Notes: generated by a model from the sequence alone, not told the origin. Counted from the first letter of the stretch, positions 1-9,143 are shown. The stretch: DNA of 64,000 bases from DASXKD01 sp963707905 (GCA_963707905.1 CAVPSA010000027.1:67579-131578), one strand, 5' to 3'. Numbers and translations are program-made.

Positions 1-1571
1 TAGGAGTAGGCGCCGCCGGTGTGCGGGTCCCCGGCCGACCAGGCGTAGTACGCCTTGCCGTTGTAGGCGCGGGTCACACCGGGGAAGTTCTGCTCGAAAC
101 AGCCGAGGAAGTCGCGGACCATCCGGTCCGGCGCGGGTCCCTGGTAGGACGTCAGGCTGTAGCGCGGGCCCAGCGTGGCACCGACCTCGCCGCCCGGCAG
201 TGCGATCAGGATCCCGGGGGTGCCCGGCTGGTCCACCGTGGTCTCCCAGCCGCCCTGGACCACGCCGTCGGTGTACATGTTGCCGGTCCAGTGGTCGGTG
301 TTCCAGACCCGGCTGGAGAACTGCAGCCCGATCTTCGCGTTCGCCCCCATCGGCTCGGTCCTGATGGCCCGGAGCTGCCGCGGCGGTAGTTCGATTCCGT
401 ACAGTTCGACGTCGCGCAGTTTCGTGAAGGGGAGCGCGAGTACCACGTGGTCTGCGTATTGATCCGAAGTGCTCTGGCCGTTGGAGAGCGTGACCGCATA
501 CCGGCCGTGACCGCGGGCGCGCACGGCCACCAGCCGCTCGCCCAGGTGCACCGTGCCAGCCGGGAGGCGCTCGACCAGCCCCGTGATGAGCTGGTCGTTG
601 CCGCCGCGAATGTGCCACATCTCGTCGGTGCCGGACAGCTGCGGCGAGCCCTTCGGCTGCAGGCCGCTGGCCGAGCTGTCGTAGAGGCCGAGCAGGTAGA
701 CCAGGTTCAGCGCGGACTGCTGCGCGACCGGGCCGCCGTACTCGTCCAGCAGGACCGAAACGCACAGCTCACCGAAGTCACCCTCGAGGCCACCGGGGAT
801 GTACCGGTCGATCCACTCGGTGGCTGGCATGTGGTCCCAGCGGCGCCCCCAGGCCGTGTGCTTGTTGTACAGGGTGGGCCAGGGAGCCTTGCGGACCGCG
901 GCGTCGTGGAACAGCCGCCAGCCCCACTCGTGCCAGTCGCGGTTCAGCGCGGCCTGCGGCCAGAACCGGCCGCTGAACCGGAACCGGTAGTCCTGCGCGT
1001 GGGTGTGCGGCGGGTAGGCATCGACGTTGTCCAGGTGCAGGCCGAACCTCGCGGCCAGCCACCGGACCTCGGTGTGCTCGGTGGAGATGAACTCCCCGTG
1101 CTGCTCGGCGTACTGCCCGCCGTCGTAGAAGCCGCGGAGCGTGAAGATGCGCCCGCCAGGCTGGGCCGCGTTGTACTCGTAGATATCGCTGCGGATGCCG
1201 TGCCTGGTCCACAGCCGGTAGGCGCAGCCGAGCCCGGCGATGCCCGAGCCGATGATCACCACGCGCGGGTCGCGGCTGGCCGATGCCCGCGGCGGGCGCA
1301 CCAGGCCCATGGGGAGGGCCCCGGCAAGGGCGATGGCTGCCGCGCCGCCGAGCACGGTGCGCCGGGATACGCCGGCGCGGTCACCGGGCTGGCCGCCGCC
1401 CGTCCGGGCAGTGCCGTCCGGGGCCGGTCCCGCTTGAGCTTCCGCCGCGCGGTCCAGGTTCGCCAGCGTGCCGGCGGCCTCGTCGATGCCGCAGCCGGTG
1501 CGGCGGGCATACGCGGCCACCGCCTGTGCCTGCCGCAGCGCCCGTACCGCGGGTGAACCGCCCCAGTCCAT
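1..1571 (-). CDS. Tat-exported FAD-dependent amine oxidase (3' end outside window)
   Basis: The reverse-strand frame is open from ATG 1571 to the window edge, so the C-terminus is missing. GGAGG lies a few bases upstream of this ATG. A twin-arginine signal (SRRTVLGG, about residues 69-76) precedes a hydrophobic stretch, and the Rossmann motif VVIIGSGIAGLG follows at about 104-115, then the GGR and E segments usual in flavin monoamine oxidases. The last visible residues, DPHTGGAYS, match the C-terminal FAD-contact motif of the family. The expected role is oxidative deamination of an amine or amino acid outside the cytoplasm; the substrate cannot be read. The 68-residue extension before the RR motif is unusual for a Tat signal but no better in-frame start is visible. 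Confidence 0.85.
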   Translation of the reverse strand, partial: MDWGGSPAVRALRQAQAVAAYARRTGCGIDEAAGTLANLDRAAEAQAGPAPDGTARTGGGQPGDRAGVSRRTVLGGAAAIALAGALPMGLVRPPRASASRDPRVVIIGSGIAGLGCAYRLWTRHGIRSDIYEYNAAQPGGRIFTLRGFYDGGQYAEQHGEFISTEHTEVRWLAARFGLHLDNVDAYPPHTHAQDYRFRFSGRFWPQAALNRDWHEWGWRLFHDAAVRKAPWPTLYNKHTAWGRRWDHMPATEWIDRYIPGGLEGDFGELCVSVLLDEYGGPVAQQSALNLVYLLGLYDSSASGLQPKGSPQLSGTDEMWHIRGGNDQLITGLVERLPAGTVHLGERLVAVRARGHGRYAVTLSNGQSTSDQYADHVVLALPFTKLRDVELYGIELPPRQLRAIRTEPMGANAKIGLQFSSRVWNTDHWTGNMYTDGVVQGGWETTVDQPGTPGILIALPGGEVGATLGPRYSLTSYQGPAPDRMVRDFLGCFEQNFPGVTRAYNGKAYYAWSAGDPHTGGAYS

Positions 1572-1615
1572 CCGACCTCCCGCCGCCCGCCGCTGCGGGC
1601 ACTCTACCGGGGCAG

Positions 1616-2314
1616 TCAGGTGACGGGGAGGGCCCGGACCTCGGCGGCCATGCGGCGGCGGTCGCTGTCCGCGTCACCGGCGGCGTTGTCGGCGATGACC
1701 GACTGGATCGCACTGCGGTAGGACTTGGAAAGCTGCGGCCAGCAGAGCTTGGCAAGCTCGAGCCCCTGGGACTGCTCGCTCGGCGAGCGCGGGTCGGCGA
1801 TCGCCGCCAGGATGGTGGCGCCATCGGCCAGCGACGGGTCGCCCTTCATCAGCCCCATGGCCAGGGCGCGCGCGGCCGGGGAGGCGTTCGTGAAGATCGT
1901 CCTGACCTCGGCCGGGTCGAACTTCTCCTGGCGCGCCAGGGCGGCGGACCGCTGGATCAGCAGGTCCTGCAGGTGTGACCGGGCGCCCTCGTACCGAAGG
2001 TCCGCCAGTTCGGTGTGGACCACCGCATAGGCCTCGGCGAACCTGCCCAGGTCGGCGTGCTCCAGGATGCGGGCCGTGTTCGGCGCGCCCGCATCGGCCA
2101 GTTCGCGGGTGAGCTGAAGCCCGAATCCGCTTGAGTTGATCGACAGCCGTTCCACCCGGGCGATCACGAACGGGCTGACGAGCAGCACCGCGCCGATGAC
2201 CAGAAGGGTGACGATCCCCGCACCGGAACTGGTGTAGATGACCCGGGCGGCGGCCGCGGCCAGCAGGGCCAGCCCGACCACGCCAAGCAGCAACGTCGCC
2301 CTGCGCCGTATCAT
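1616..2314 (-). CDS. Membrane-anchored protein of unknown function
   Basis: This protein of 232 residues has two N-terminal hydrophobic helices (about 7-26 and 32-52) followed by a soluble helical, Ala-rich domain. I do not recognise the family. GGAGGTGG lies six bases before ATG 2314, which supports the start. It lies upstream of the amine oxidase gene on the same strand with a 44-base gap, so the two may be co-transcribed. The topology suggests a cytoplasmic helical domain tethered to the membrane. Confidence 0.7.
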   Translation of the reverse strand: MIRRRATLLLGVVGLALLAAAAARVIYTSSGAGIVTLLVIGAVLLVSPFVIARVERLSINSSGFGLQLTRELADAGAPNTARILEHADLGRFAEAYAVVHTELADLRYEGARSHLQDLLIQRSAALARQEKFDPAEVRTIFTNASPAARALAMGLMKGDPSLADGATILAAIADPRSPSEQSQGLELAKLCWPQLSKSYRSAIQSVIADNAAGDADSDRRRMAAEVRALPVT

Positions 2315-2397
2315 GCGCCACCTCCGACAGTCCTGCGCGCCACCGCTACCCGGAAACTTACGGGCAAAAGTGCCGTGATGCCCAGCCTGTCAGGAAG

Positions 2398-3003
2398 TCA
2401 CCGGATCCGGAGTGAACCAATCGCCTGGCCGATAAGACGGCCCCATTCGTCGCGCACCCGCGGCTTGTCCTGCGGCGGTGCCTCCGCCACGGCGAGACCG
2501 GCGCCGCCGAGCATCCAGAAGGAGAACTGGACCAGCGTGTCGAAGCCTGTGCCGTCCAGGTACCCGCCATCGACCAGGTCGCGGATGAAGCGCTCGACCA
2601 GCCCGTAGGCATAGTTCCGCTCGCATTCGCGCCAGCGGCGCCAGCCGAGCGCGGCGGGGCCCTCCAGCCAGACCAGGCGGCCGTACACCGGGTCGCAGCA
2701 CTGCTGCAGGTAGGCGTCCAGTGCGAGGATCGCCGCGTCCCACGGATCCGGCACAGCCGCGGCGGCGGCGATCACCCCGGTCGCGCGGGCTTCCTGCAGT
2801 TGCAGTACGGCCTCGAACAGGGCCTGCTTGCTGGCGAAGTGGTGGTAGACGGCGCCGCGGGTCACCTGGCTCGCGGATGCCACGTCCTCCAGCGAGGTCC
2901 CGGCGTACCCGCGCTCGGCGAACAGTGCGGTCGCCTCGTCGAGCAGCGCCGCCCTGGTGGCCTCCGAGTACATCTCGCGGCGGCTCTTGACGACCTCGGT
3001 CAT
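2398..3003 (-). CDS. TetR-family transcriptional regulator
   Basis: The protein has 201 residues if it starts at ATG 3003; longer upstream starts would run through the operator region. The N-terminal helix-turn-helix is typical of TetR: TSLEDVASASQVTRGAVYHH followed by FASKQALFEAV. The C-terminal ligand-binding region is helical. There is no Shine-Dalgarno sequence. A TATACT hexamer sits six bases before the ATG on the coding strand, so the transcript may be leaderless. It is divergent from the P450 gene, and the palindromes in the shared region suggest it represses itself and the P450. The effector is unknown, perhaps the P450 substrate. Confidence 0.9.
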   Translation of the reverse strand: MTEVVKSRREMYSEATRAALLDEATALFAERGYAGTSLEDVASASQVTRGAVYHHFASKQALFEAVLQLQEARATGVIAAAAAVPDPWDAAILALDAYLQQCCDPVYGRLVWLEGPAALGWRRWRECERNYAYGLVERFIRDLVDGGYLDGTGFDTLVQFSFWMLGGAGLAVAEAPPQDKPRVRDEWGRLIGQAIGSLRIR

Positions 3004-3051
3004 ACGCTGAGTATAGTGACATACACGGAGTATGTGAGAGTCACAGAGTAT
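3002..3051. promoter_or_regulatory. Tandem TetR operator candidates
   Basis: Two inverted repeats of the form ATAC-N5-GTAT lie at 3002-3014 and 3021-3033, 19 bases apart. The second extends to ACATAC-N5-GTATGT. A further half-site, GTAT, lies at 3048-3051. They cover the putative -10 and start codon of the TetR gene and lie 125-170 bases before the P450. The spacing of about two helical turns fits two dimers on one face of the DNA. Binding by the adjacent TetR is inference. Confidence 0.65.
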
Positions 3052-3174
3052 GTTGAATGGCAGCAGGGCCCGGCTCAAGCTCCCGCCTGAGCCCGGCCTG
3101 GAGGGCCGCTGGGGCAGGCCCGCTAGATCGGCGACACCCGGGCGGCGCTTCCAACGCAGGCAAGGAGCCCCATC

Positions 3175-4398
3175 GTGACCGAAACCCTGCCCCCGCCCCT
3201 GTTCGACCCGTTCGCGCCCGGCTTCACCGACGATCCTTATCCGCAGTACGCGGTGATGCGCGCGAAGGCGCCGGTGTATGCGCACCCGTTCGGGTTCTGG
3301 CTGCTCACCGGCTATGACGAGGTGTCCTGGCTGCTCCGGGCCGGCCTGTCCGTCGAGGACGACAACCTGGCCGCGGACAGCATGCTGCGGCAGATGCGTG
3401 CGGAGTTGTTCGGCGGGGCCGAGTCACCGCGGGCCGCGCTGTCCATGCTGGACCGGGACCCCCCGGACCACACCAGGCTGCGCAGGCTGGTGTCCAAGGC
3501 GTTCACCCCGCGGGCCATCCAGGCGCTGCGGCCGCGGATTACCGAACTGGTGGACGGCATGCTCGACGCGATGGCCGAGCAGGCACAGGTGGACCTGATC
3601 GACGCGCTCGCGTTCCCGCTGCCGTTCCGGGTGATCGCCGAGATGCTCGGCTCGCCGCCCGCCGACCACGAGCGGATCCGGCAGCTGTCTGGCACCTTGG
3701 TCCGCTCCCTGGAACCGGTCGCCGACCCGGAGCTGGCTGCGGCGATCATGGCCGCCGACGACGAGCTGAGGCGGATCACGACGGAGATGATCGCGTGGAA
3801 GCGGGCCAACCCGGCCGACGACCTGCTCACCGCGCTCATTCACGCCGAGGACGACGGTGATGTGCTCCATGACGAAGAGCTGGTCGCGCAGACGCTGCTG
3901 CTGTACATCGCCGGGCACGAGACCACGGTCAACCTCATCGCCAACGGCACCTTGGCGCTGCTGGGCCACCCCCGCCAGCTGAAGCTGCTGCGTGATGACC
4001 CGGCCCTGGTGGGCAACGCCGTCGAGGAGTTGCTGCGCTACGACAGCCCGGTGCAGGCGAGCAGGCGGATCACCCTGGAGCCGGTCACGGTGGGCGGCGT
4101 CACGATCCCCGCGGGCGCGTTCGTCATGGCGAGCCTCGGCTCGGCCAACAGGGACGAGCGGTTCTGGGGCCCGGATGCCGCGGAGCTGAACCTGCGCCGG
4201 GAGAACGCGCGGCAGCACGTGTCGTTCGGCGCCGGGCCGCATCACTGCCTGGGCGCAGCGCTCGCCCGGCTGGAGGCCTGCATTGCCTTCGAGCGCCTCA
4301 CCGCCCGGTTCCCGGGCCTGGCGCTGGACGGCGACGTGGTGTGGAATGGCCGGATCAACCTCCGCGGGCCGGCGCACCTTCCGGTGTCAGCGGGCTGA
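3175..4398 (+). CDS. Cytochrome P450
   Basis: The 407-residue length is typical of soluble bacterial P450s. The I-helix oxygen-activation motif AGHETT is at 246-251, the K-helix ExxR is E285-R288, and the haem loop FGAGPHHCLG places the axial cysteine at 358. AAGGAG lies eight bases before GTG 3175. The enzyme is a monooxygenase needing ferredoxin and ferredoxin reductase; neither is encoded nearby, so partners must come from elsewhere. It is followed by an SRPBCC gene and preceded by a divergent TetR, an arrangement common for xenobiotic or secondary-metabolite oxidation. The substrate cannot be predicted. Confidence 0.95.
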   Translation: MTETLPPPLFDPFAPGFTDDPYPQYAVMRAKAPVYAHPFGFWLLTGYDEVSWLLRAGLSVEDDNLAADSMLRQMRAELFGGAESPRAALSMLDRDPPDHTRLRRLVSKAFTPRAIQALRPRITELVDGMLDAMAEQAQVDLIDALAFPLPFRVIAEMLGSPPADHERIRQLSGTLVRSLEPVADPELAAAIMAADDELRRITTEMIAWKRANPADDLLTALIHAEDDGDVLHDEELVAQTLLLYIAGHETTVNLIANGTLALLGHPRQLKLLRDDPALVGNAVEELLRYDSPVQASRRITLEPVTVGGVTIPAGAFVMASLGSANRDERFWGPDAAELNLRRENARQHVSFGAGPHHCLGAALARLEACIAFERLTARFPGLALDGDVVWNGRINLRGPAHLPVSAG

Positions 4399-4416
4399 CA
4401 CCGTCCCCAGGGTGGC

Positions 4417-4905
4417 ATGAGCATGGCTGATTCCCCGCTAGCCGACAGGGCCGACGTGGCCGAGAGCATCACCGTTGGCGTTCCGCCCGCCGACGCCTAC
4501 CAGGCCGTCTCCGACGTGCGGCGGATGGCGCGGTGGAGCCCCGAGTGCTTCGCCGTGCTCGTGTGGTCGCGCAAGGACGGCCTGCCCGCCCGGTTCGTGG
4601 GCCTGAACCGGCGCGGGCCCTGGGTGTGGTTCACCACGTGCCAGGTGGTGACCGCCCGGCCGGGCGAGGAGTTCGCGTTCGACGTCACCACGTTCGGCAT
4701 GCCGGTGTCGCGCTGGAGCTACCGGCTGGCGGCGGCCGGCGGGGGCACCGAGGTCACCGAGAGCTGGCGGGACCAGCGTGGCCGCGGCGCGCATGTGCTC
4801 GGCCGGGTGTTCACCGGCAAGGTTGCCAACAACAGGGCCGAGGCGAACCGCGAGGGCATGCGAACGACCCTGGCGCGGCTGAAGCGCGAGCTGGAAGCCG
4901 GCTGA
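4417..4905 (+). CDS. SRPBCC (START/polyketide cyclase-like) protein
   Basis: The protein has 162 residues. An alternating strand/helix pattern with DAYQAVSDVRRMARWSPE near the N-terminus and an amphipathic C-terminal helix fits the SRPBCC hydrophobic-pocket fold. AGGG lies five bases before ATG 4417; a second in-frame ATG is at 4423. It starts 18 bases after the P450 stop, so the two genes are probably one transcription unit. Members bind or cyclise hydrophobic ligands; a role in handling the P450 substrate or product is inference. Confidence 0.8.
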   Translation: MSMADSPLADRADVAESITVGVPPADAYQAVSDVRRMARWSPECFAVLVWSRKDGLPARFVGLNRRGPWVWFTTCQVVTARPGEEFAFDVTTFGMPVSRWSYRLAAAGGGTEVTESWRDQRGRGAHVLGRVFTGKVANNRAEANREGMRTTLARLKRELEAG

Positions 4906-4912
4906 CGCCGGC

Positions 4913-5016
4913 CGCGAACCTGGCTGAGCCGCCCGCGAACCTGGCCGAGCCGCCCGCCTGGACGGCCGGTCCCGCCGGGCGTGAGCGCGGGGCGGCCGGG
5001 CGTGAGCGCGGGGCGG
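4913..5016 (+). repeat. Two consecutive 21-bp tandem duplications
   Basis: Between the SRPBCC stop and the PBP gene a 21-base unit beginning CGCGAACCTGGC is duplicated at 4913-4954. A different 21-base unit beginning CCGGGCGTGAGCGC is duplicated at 4975-5016. Both periods equal seven codons, but no convincing start or family supports a protein here. Confidence 0.7.
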
Positions 5017-5126
5017 CCGGCGACGGCGCAACCAGGGAGTTCGGCCGAGCGCGGCCGGTCACCGGCAAACGCCGCTATCGTGAAGGCCCGGTCGGCGCTG
5101 GCGGCTCATGCGCGAAAGGCTGATCT

Positions 5127-6833
5127 ATGAGTGATCCCATCGTGCCGTTCAACGATCGCGGCGCGCAGTGGGAGAGGCCGCACCGGGGCCGGCGGCGCGT
5201 CGTCATCATCGTGCTGGTGTCCGTGCTGGTGCTCGCGCTGGCCGCGGGCGGGGCAGGCTACCTGCTGCTGCGCACCGTGGGCAGCCCGCAGCAGACGGCT
5301 GCCAGCTATCTGGGCGCCTGGCAAAAGGGCGACTACCCGGCCATGGACCAGGTCAGCGTCGGTAAACCGGCCGGCGGGCTGGCCGGGCCGCTGCGGCTGG
5401 CAGCCACGCAACTGGGCGTCCGCCGCCTGCGCCTGGTACTCGGCCGGGTGACGCAGAACGGCGGGTCCGCGACGGCGGGGTTCACCGCGACCGCCGGCCT
5501 GGCCAGCGGCCATGTCTGGACCTACCGGGGCCAGCTCGCCCTGGTCAAGCAGAACCGGCACTGGTGGGTGAGCTGGAGCCCGGCCGCGATCTACCCGGCG
5601 CTGCGGGCCGGTGACCGGTTCGTGCTCAGCGCGGTGTGGCCAGCCCGTGGGCAGGTGCTCGGGTCCGGCGGCACGGTGCTCAGTTCGCCCGCGGCGGTCG
5701 CCGAGTCCGGTTCCATCTCGCTGCTCACCGGCAACGTGGTCGCGGCCACGGCGGCACAGGCCAAGGCGCTGGGCGCCCCGTACCAGAAGGGCGACCTGAT
5801 CGGCCAGGGCGGGATCGAGCAGGCCTACCAGTCCCTGCTGGCGGGCCGGCCCGCACTGATCATCCGGATCGAGGGCCCGGGAAAGAAGGTGGACTCGACG
5901 GCCATGAGGTTCCCCGCCGCCCCCGGCCACAACGTCCAGACCAGCCTCGACATGCGATACCAGCTCGCCGCCGCGCACGCCGTCTCGTCCGCGGCGACCA
6001 CTAAGAAGATCGACATGGTGGTGCTCCAGCCCTCCACCGGCCGGGTCCTTGCCGTCATCGAGCGCCCCGGCGGGTTCGACCGCGCGCTGCAGGGCATCTT
6101 CCCGCCCGGCTCGACCTTCAAGATCGTTACTGCGTCGGCGCTGACCAAGAAGGGGCTGCGGCCCGCCACCACCGTGCAGTGCCCGCCCACGGTGAACATC
6201 GGCGGCCGGACGTTCCACAACTTCGACAACGAGCATCTGGGCACCACGAGCCTGCTGAACGCATTCGCGGTGTCGTGCAACACGACCTTCGCCATGCTCG
6301 CCTCGCAGCACCTGACCGGCCCGGCGCTGCGGTCGATGGCCGAGGAGTTCGGGTTCAACCAGAAACCGGCCCTCGGCATCCCCGCCGTGCTCGGCAAGTT
6401 CAGCACCCCGCATCAGCCGGTGGACATGGCCGCCGACGCCTTCGGGCAGGGCACGGACCTGGTCAACCCGCTCAGCCAAGCGGCGGAGGCGGCGGCCGTC
6501 GACAACGGCTCCTGGCGGCCACCGCAACTGGTGATCAGCCCGGCCCCGCAGCAGTCCGCCCAGCCGCGCAAGCTCAGCTCCGCGCTGCTGAACTCGCTGC
6601 GGCCGATGATGCGGGCGGTGGTCACGAGCGGCACCGCGGCCGGAGTGGGCTTCGGGCCCGGGGTCTACGGCAAGACCGGCACGGCCGAGTACGGCTCCGG
6701 CAGCAACCCGCCGTCCCATGCCTGGTTCATCGGTTACCGCGGAAACCTGGCCTTCGCGGTGCTCGTCGAGGGCGGCGGCGTCGGCGCCGACGCCTCGGCA
6801 CCCATCGCCAACGCCTTCCTGCGCAGGATCTGA
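5127..6833 (+). CDS. Class B penicillin-binding protein (transpeptidase)
   Basis: The protein has 568 residues. A short basic N-terminus is followed by one membrane helix (about 26-48), an NTF2-like MecA-N type domain, a small dimerisation region, and a transpeptidase domain. The three catalytic motifs are visible: STFK at 329-332 with the nucleophilic Ser329, SCN at 383-385, and KTG at 516-518. It should cross-link peptidoglycan outside the membrane. AAAGG lies nine bases before ATG 5127. Family members with a MecA-N domain can have low beta-lactam affinity, but this cannot be judged from sequence. No shape or division genes flank it, so it is probably an accessory transpeptidase. Confidence 0.92.
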   Translation: MSDPIVPFNDRGAQWERPHRGRRRVVIIVLVSVLVLALAAGGAGYLLLRTVGSPQQTAASYLGAWQKGDYPAMDQVSVGKPAGGLAGPLRLAATQLGVRRLRLVLGRVTQNGGSATAGFTATAGLASGHVWTYRGQLALVKQNRHWWVSWSPAAIYPALRAGDRFVLSAVWPARGQVLGSGGTVLSSPAAVAESGSISLLTGNVVAATAAQAKALGAPYQKGDLIGQGGIEQAYQSLLAGRPALIIRIEGPGKKVDSTAMRFPAAPGHNVQTSLDMRYQLAAAHAVSSAATTKKIDMVVLQPSTGRVLAVIERPGGFDRALQGIFPPGSTFKIVTASALTKKGLRPATTVQCPPTVNIGGRTFHNFDNEHLGTTSLLNAFAVSCNTTFAMLASQHLTGPALRSMAEEFGFNQKPALGIPAVLGKFSTPHQPVDMAADAFGQGTDLVNPLSQAAEAAAVDNGSWRPPQLVISPAPQQSAQPRKLSSALLNSLRPMMRAVVTSGTAAGVGFGPGVYGKTGTAEYGSGSNPPSHAWFIGYRGNLAFAVLVEGGGVGADASAPIANAFLRRI

Positions 6834-6917
6834 GACCGCCGCCGGGACCGGCAACGGCGCCGGCCCGACGCCTCGGCGTCGATCGCCAGCGCCTTCCGGC
6901 GCCGCCGCTCAGACCGA
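6787..6917 (+). repeat. Imperfect in-frame duplication of the PBP 3' end
   Basis: The last codons of the PBP and its stop (6787-6838) recur at 6865-6916 with about four-fifths identity and an offset of exactly 78 bases. The second copy encodes DASASIASAF in the same frame where the gene encodes DASAPIANAF. The TGA of copy one corresponds to TCA in copy two. Confidence 0.7.
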
Positions 6918-7031
6918 AGACTGGGAAGGGTGACCAAATCAGGACGAGGTCAACATGCTGGTTGCCCGTGGCGATACGGGTGTGCAGCAGGGGCAGCAAT
7001 CTATTCGCCCACGCGGTGCCCGACGGTTCCG

Positions 7032-8273
7032 CTATCGGGTCGCCGGGCTGAACCGGCCCGCGGCCGCAGCGGCAGGTGCCGGCGGCAGCAGCACCTCGAA
7101 TTTCGAGCCATGGCCGAACGTGCTCTGCACCCGGACCGAGCCGCCGTGGGCATCCGCGATTGCCTGGACGATCGCCAGGCCGAGCCCGAGCCCGCCGCTC
7201 GGCCGGCTGCGGTGCGGCGCGGCCCTGGCGAACCGCTGGAAGATCCGCTGCAGGTCCGCGTCCTGGATGCCGCACCCGGAGTCCGTCACCGCCAGCACCA
7301 CGGAATCCTCTTCGACCTGTGCGCCGACCTCGATGCGGTCGCCGGGCGAGGTGTGCGCCACGGCGTTCTCCAGCAGGGCGTCGAGCGCGACCGCGAGCCG
7401 GTCACGGTCGCCGAGGACGATGGTCTCGGCCACCGGGCCCAGCCGCCAGTGCCGTGGCGTGTGCCCCCACCGGTCCAGCGCGTCCACCACCACGGACTCG
7501 ACCGGGACCGGCGTCAGGTGCAGGAAGTCGGGGCCCTCGGCCGAGGCGAGCAGCAGCATCCGGGTGGACAGCCGGCGCAGCCGCATCAGTTCGTCCGTCA
7601 CCACCCTGGCGTCCTCGGCGACGACCGGGTTGGTGACCGCGCGCTCGATCAGCTCGGCATGGCCCAGCGCCACCGTGATGGGGGTGCCGAGCTCGTGGGA
7701 GGCGTCCTGGAGGAACCGGCGCTGCTGCTTGAGCAGGCGCAGGTTCTCCTGCGAGACCCGCTGCACCTCCTCCATGGCAGCCAGCCGTTCCTCCGTGGCG
7801 GCCAGCCGCCTGCGGCCATGCCAGACCATGACCAGGAACATCAGCGCGATCAGCGGGACCTCGGCCAGGTAGTCGGCGTCCTGCTGGCCCTTGAGTACCT
7901 GGACGCCGATGATGCCGCCGGTGGCGATGGTGACCGCGGCCAGGGTAAGGATGGTCGGCTGGATGCGCCAGAGCCGGAACCCGTAGATGACCGTCAGGCT
8001 CACCCAGATCGCGAGGAACGGGACGGTCTGCCACGCGGGCAGCAGCCGCATCGCCGCCAGGTTGATCGCCACGAAAGCCACCCAGGCGATGTCCACCCAC
8101 GACGAGCGGGTCCAGGTGAGGGCCTGCCCGGACCACCCGGAGGCAAGCTGCCGCAACCGGCCGGCCCGCCTGGTGATGGCGGCCGCCGCCGGGTGTGGCG
8201 GCGCGCGCCGGACAAAACGCTGGACCGACACGTCCCCTCCCAACCTCGCTGCTGCGTGGGGCTCCTGGGGCAA
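7032..8273 (-). CDS. Orphan membrane sensor histidine kinase
   Basis: The N-terminal half holds several hydrophobic helices (about 55-150), then a coiled-coil linker. The HisKA box FLQDASHELGTP carries phospho-acceptor His193 counted from TTG 8273. The ATPase domain shows the N box ENAVAHT, G1 DSGCGI and G2 GGLGLGLAI. GGAG lies five bases before TTG 8273; an in-frame GTG at 8231 has GGAGG about four bases upstream and is a good alternative. No response regulator is adjacent, so the partner is unlinked. The lack of a large extracellular loop suggests it senses a membrane or intracellular signal. Confidence 0.9.
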   Translation of the reverse strand: MPQEPHAAARLGGDVSVQRFVRRAPPHPAAAAITRRAGRLRQLASGWSGQALTWTRSSWVDIAWVAFVAINLAAMRLLPAWQTVPFLAIWVSLTVIYGFRLWRIQPTILTLAAVTIATGGIIGVQVLKGQQDADYLAEVPLIALMFLVMVWHGRRRLAATEERLAAMEEVQRVSQENLRLLKQQRRFLQDASHELGTPITVALGHAELIERAVTNPVVAEDARVVTDELMRLRRLSTRMLLLASAEGPDFLHLTPVPVESVVVDALDRWGHTPRHWRLGPVAETIVLGDRDRLAVALDALLENAVAHTSPGDRIEVGAQVEEDSVVLAVTDSGCGIQDADLQRIFQRFARAAPHRSRPSGGLGLGLAIVQAIADAHGGSVRVQSTFGHGSKFEVLLPPAPAAAAAGRFSPATR

Positions 8274-8281
8274 TCATGCTC

Positions 8282-8640
8282 CATCTGCAAACAATTGGCA
8301 GGCATTCCGAAAAGGCCGGCTAAAAGAAAGTCATGCGATACGCAGGCCCACGATGACAGGCGGCGCCGGCTGCCGCCGCCCGGGCTCTGGGCACTGGTAT
8401 CGGCGATGCAGGTGATGCAAAGCCGGGGCATTAAGCGGCCCCGCTCCGGGCGGCCTCGATGTGGCGACCGCCCCAGTCGTCCCATCGCTGGTCAGCGACG
8501 GGCCCCGGCGCTGTGGAGGCCGTCATAGAGCCGATGTCCGGGCCGGGAATAGTGCCTCGTCAGATCTCGGTTACATCTCCGCTTCCAGGGAATTAACAGC
8601 TAGGCCGTGCTGTGATCGCACTTTCAGTCTGCTGCATCTA
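8282..8640. other. Intergenic region without a recognisable gene
   Basis: This is the space between the divergently oriented kinase and ribbon-helix-helix genes. Short GGCGGC/GCCGCC self-complementary segments occur near 8360-8385. I see no credible coding frame or RNA gene. Confidence 0.5.
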
Positions 8641-8652
8641 CAGCGAAAAGCC

Positions 8653-8681
8653 TTGCACTGTATGGCAGCCCGAGTTAGAGT
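8653..8681 (+). promoter_or_regulatory. Candidate sigma-70-type promoter for the RHH gene
   Basis: TTGCAC at 8653-8658 and TAGAGT at 8676-8681 are separated by 17 bases. This would give a leader of roughly 170 bases before ATG 8862. Confidence 0.45.
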
Positions 8682-8861
8682 TAGATGCAGCGGGGGGCGG
8701 CTCAGGTCGCAACGGATGAGGATGGTTCACCTAGCGTCAAAGGGTGGACCGCCTCGTCGCACAACTGGTTACCTCGGTCCCCTTCGGCCAGGAGAGAGAA
8801 AGGCGCAACAGGAGTCACGCTGGAATACACAGAGGAAATGCTGGAAGGAGTGCAACACCCT

Positions 8862-9143
8862 ATGGCTGCCAGCACGGGTAAAAGCCCCAGAGGCAAGGAT
8901 GTTGCCCGTCCGCCACGCACTGAGCGGATCACCCAGCCGGCCGAGCGGATCACCGTGGCGCTGATCCCCAAGGCCGGAGCGGACCTCCAGCGCCTTCAGG
9001 AGCGGACGTCCCTGTCAAAGACGGATATCACCAACCGCGCGATCACCCTGTACGAGTTCATCGACGCTCAGATACGAGCCGGCCGTGACGTGCTTATCAG
9101 GGACGGCAAGACGGGGGAGACGCAGCTCGTCCGGATTCTTTGA
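8862..9143 (+). CDS. Ribbon-helix-helix-like small DNA-binding protein
   Basis: The protein has 93 residues from ATG 8862, which has AAGGAG 11 bases upstream; in-frame codons before it look non-conserved. The first 30 residues are basic and disordered. ERITVALIPKAGADLQRLQ followed by SLSKTDITNRAITLYEFID is the strand-helix-helix layout of CopG/Arc-type proteins common in actinomycetes. A perfect terminator follows. No toxin gene is adjacent, so a simple regulator is more likely than an antitoxin. Confidence 0.75.
   Translation: MAASTGKSPRGKDVARPPRTERITQPAERITVALIPKAGADLQRLQERTSLSKTDITNRAITLYEFIDAQIRAGRDVLIRDGKTGETQLVRIL

Noticed and set aside
4913..5016. Possible repeat peptide gene
   Set aside because: Seven-codon periodicity exists, but there is no start with a ribosome binding site and no conserved frame.
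5106..6854. Long reverse-strand open frame opposite the PBP gene
   Set aside because: It mirrors the third-position GC of the PBP gene, has no ribosome binding site or family motif, and is a shadow.
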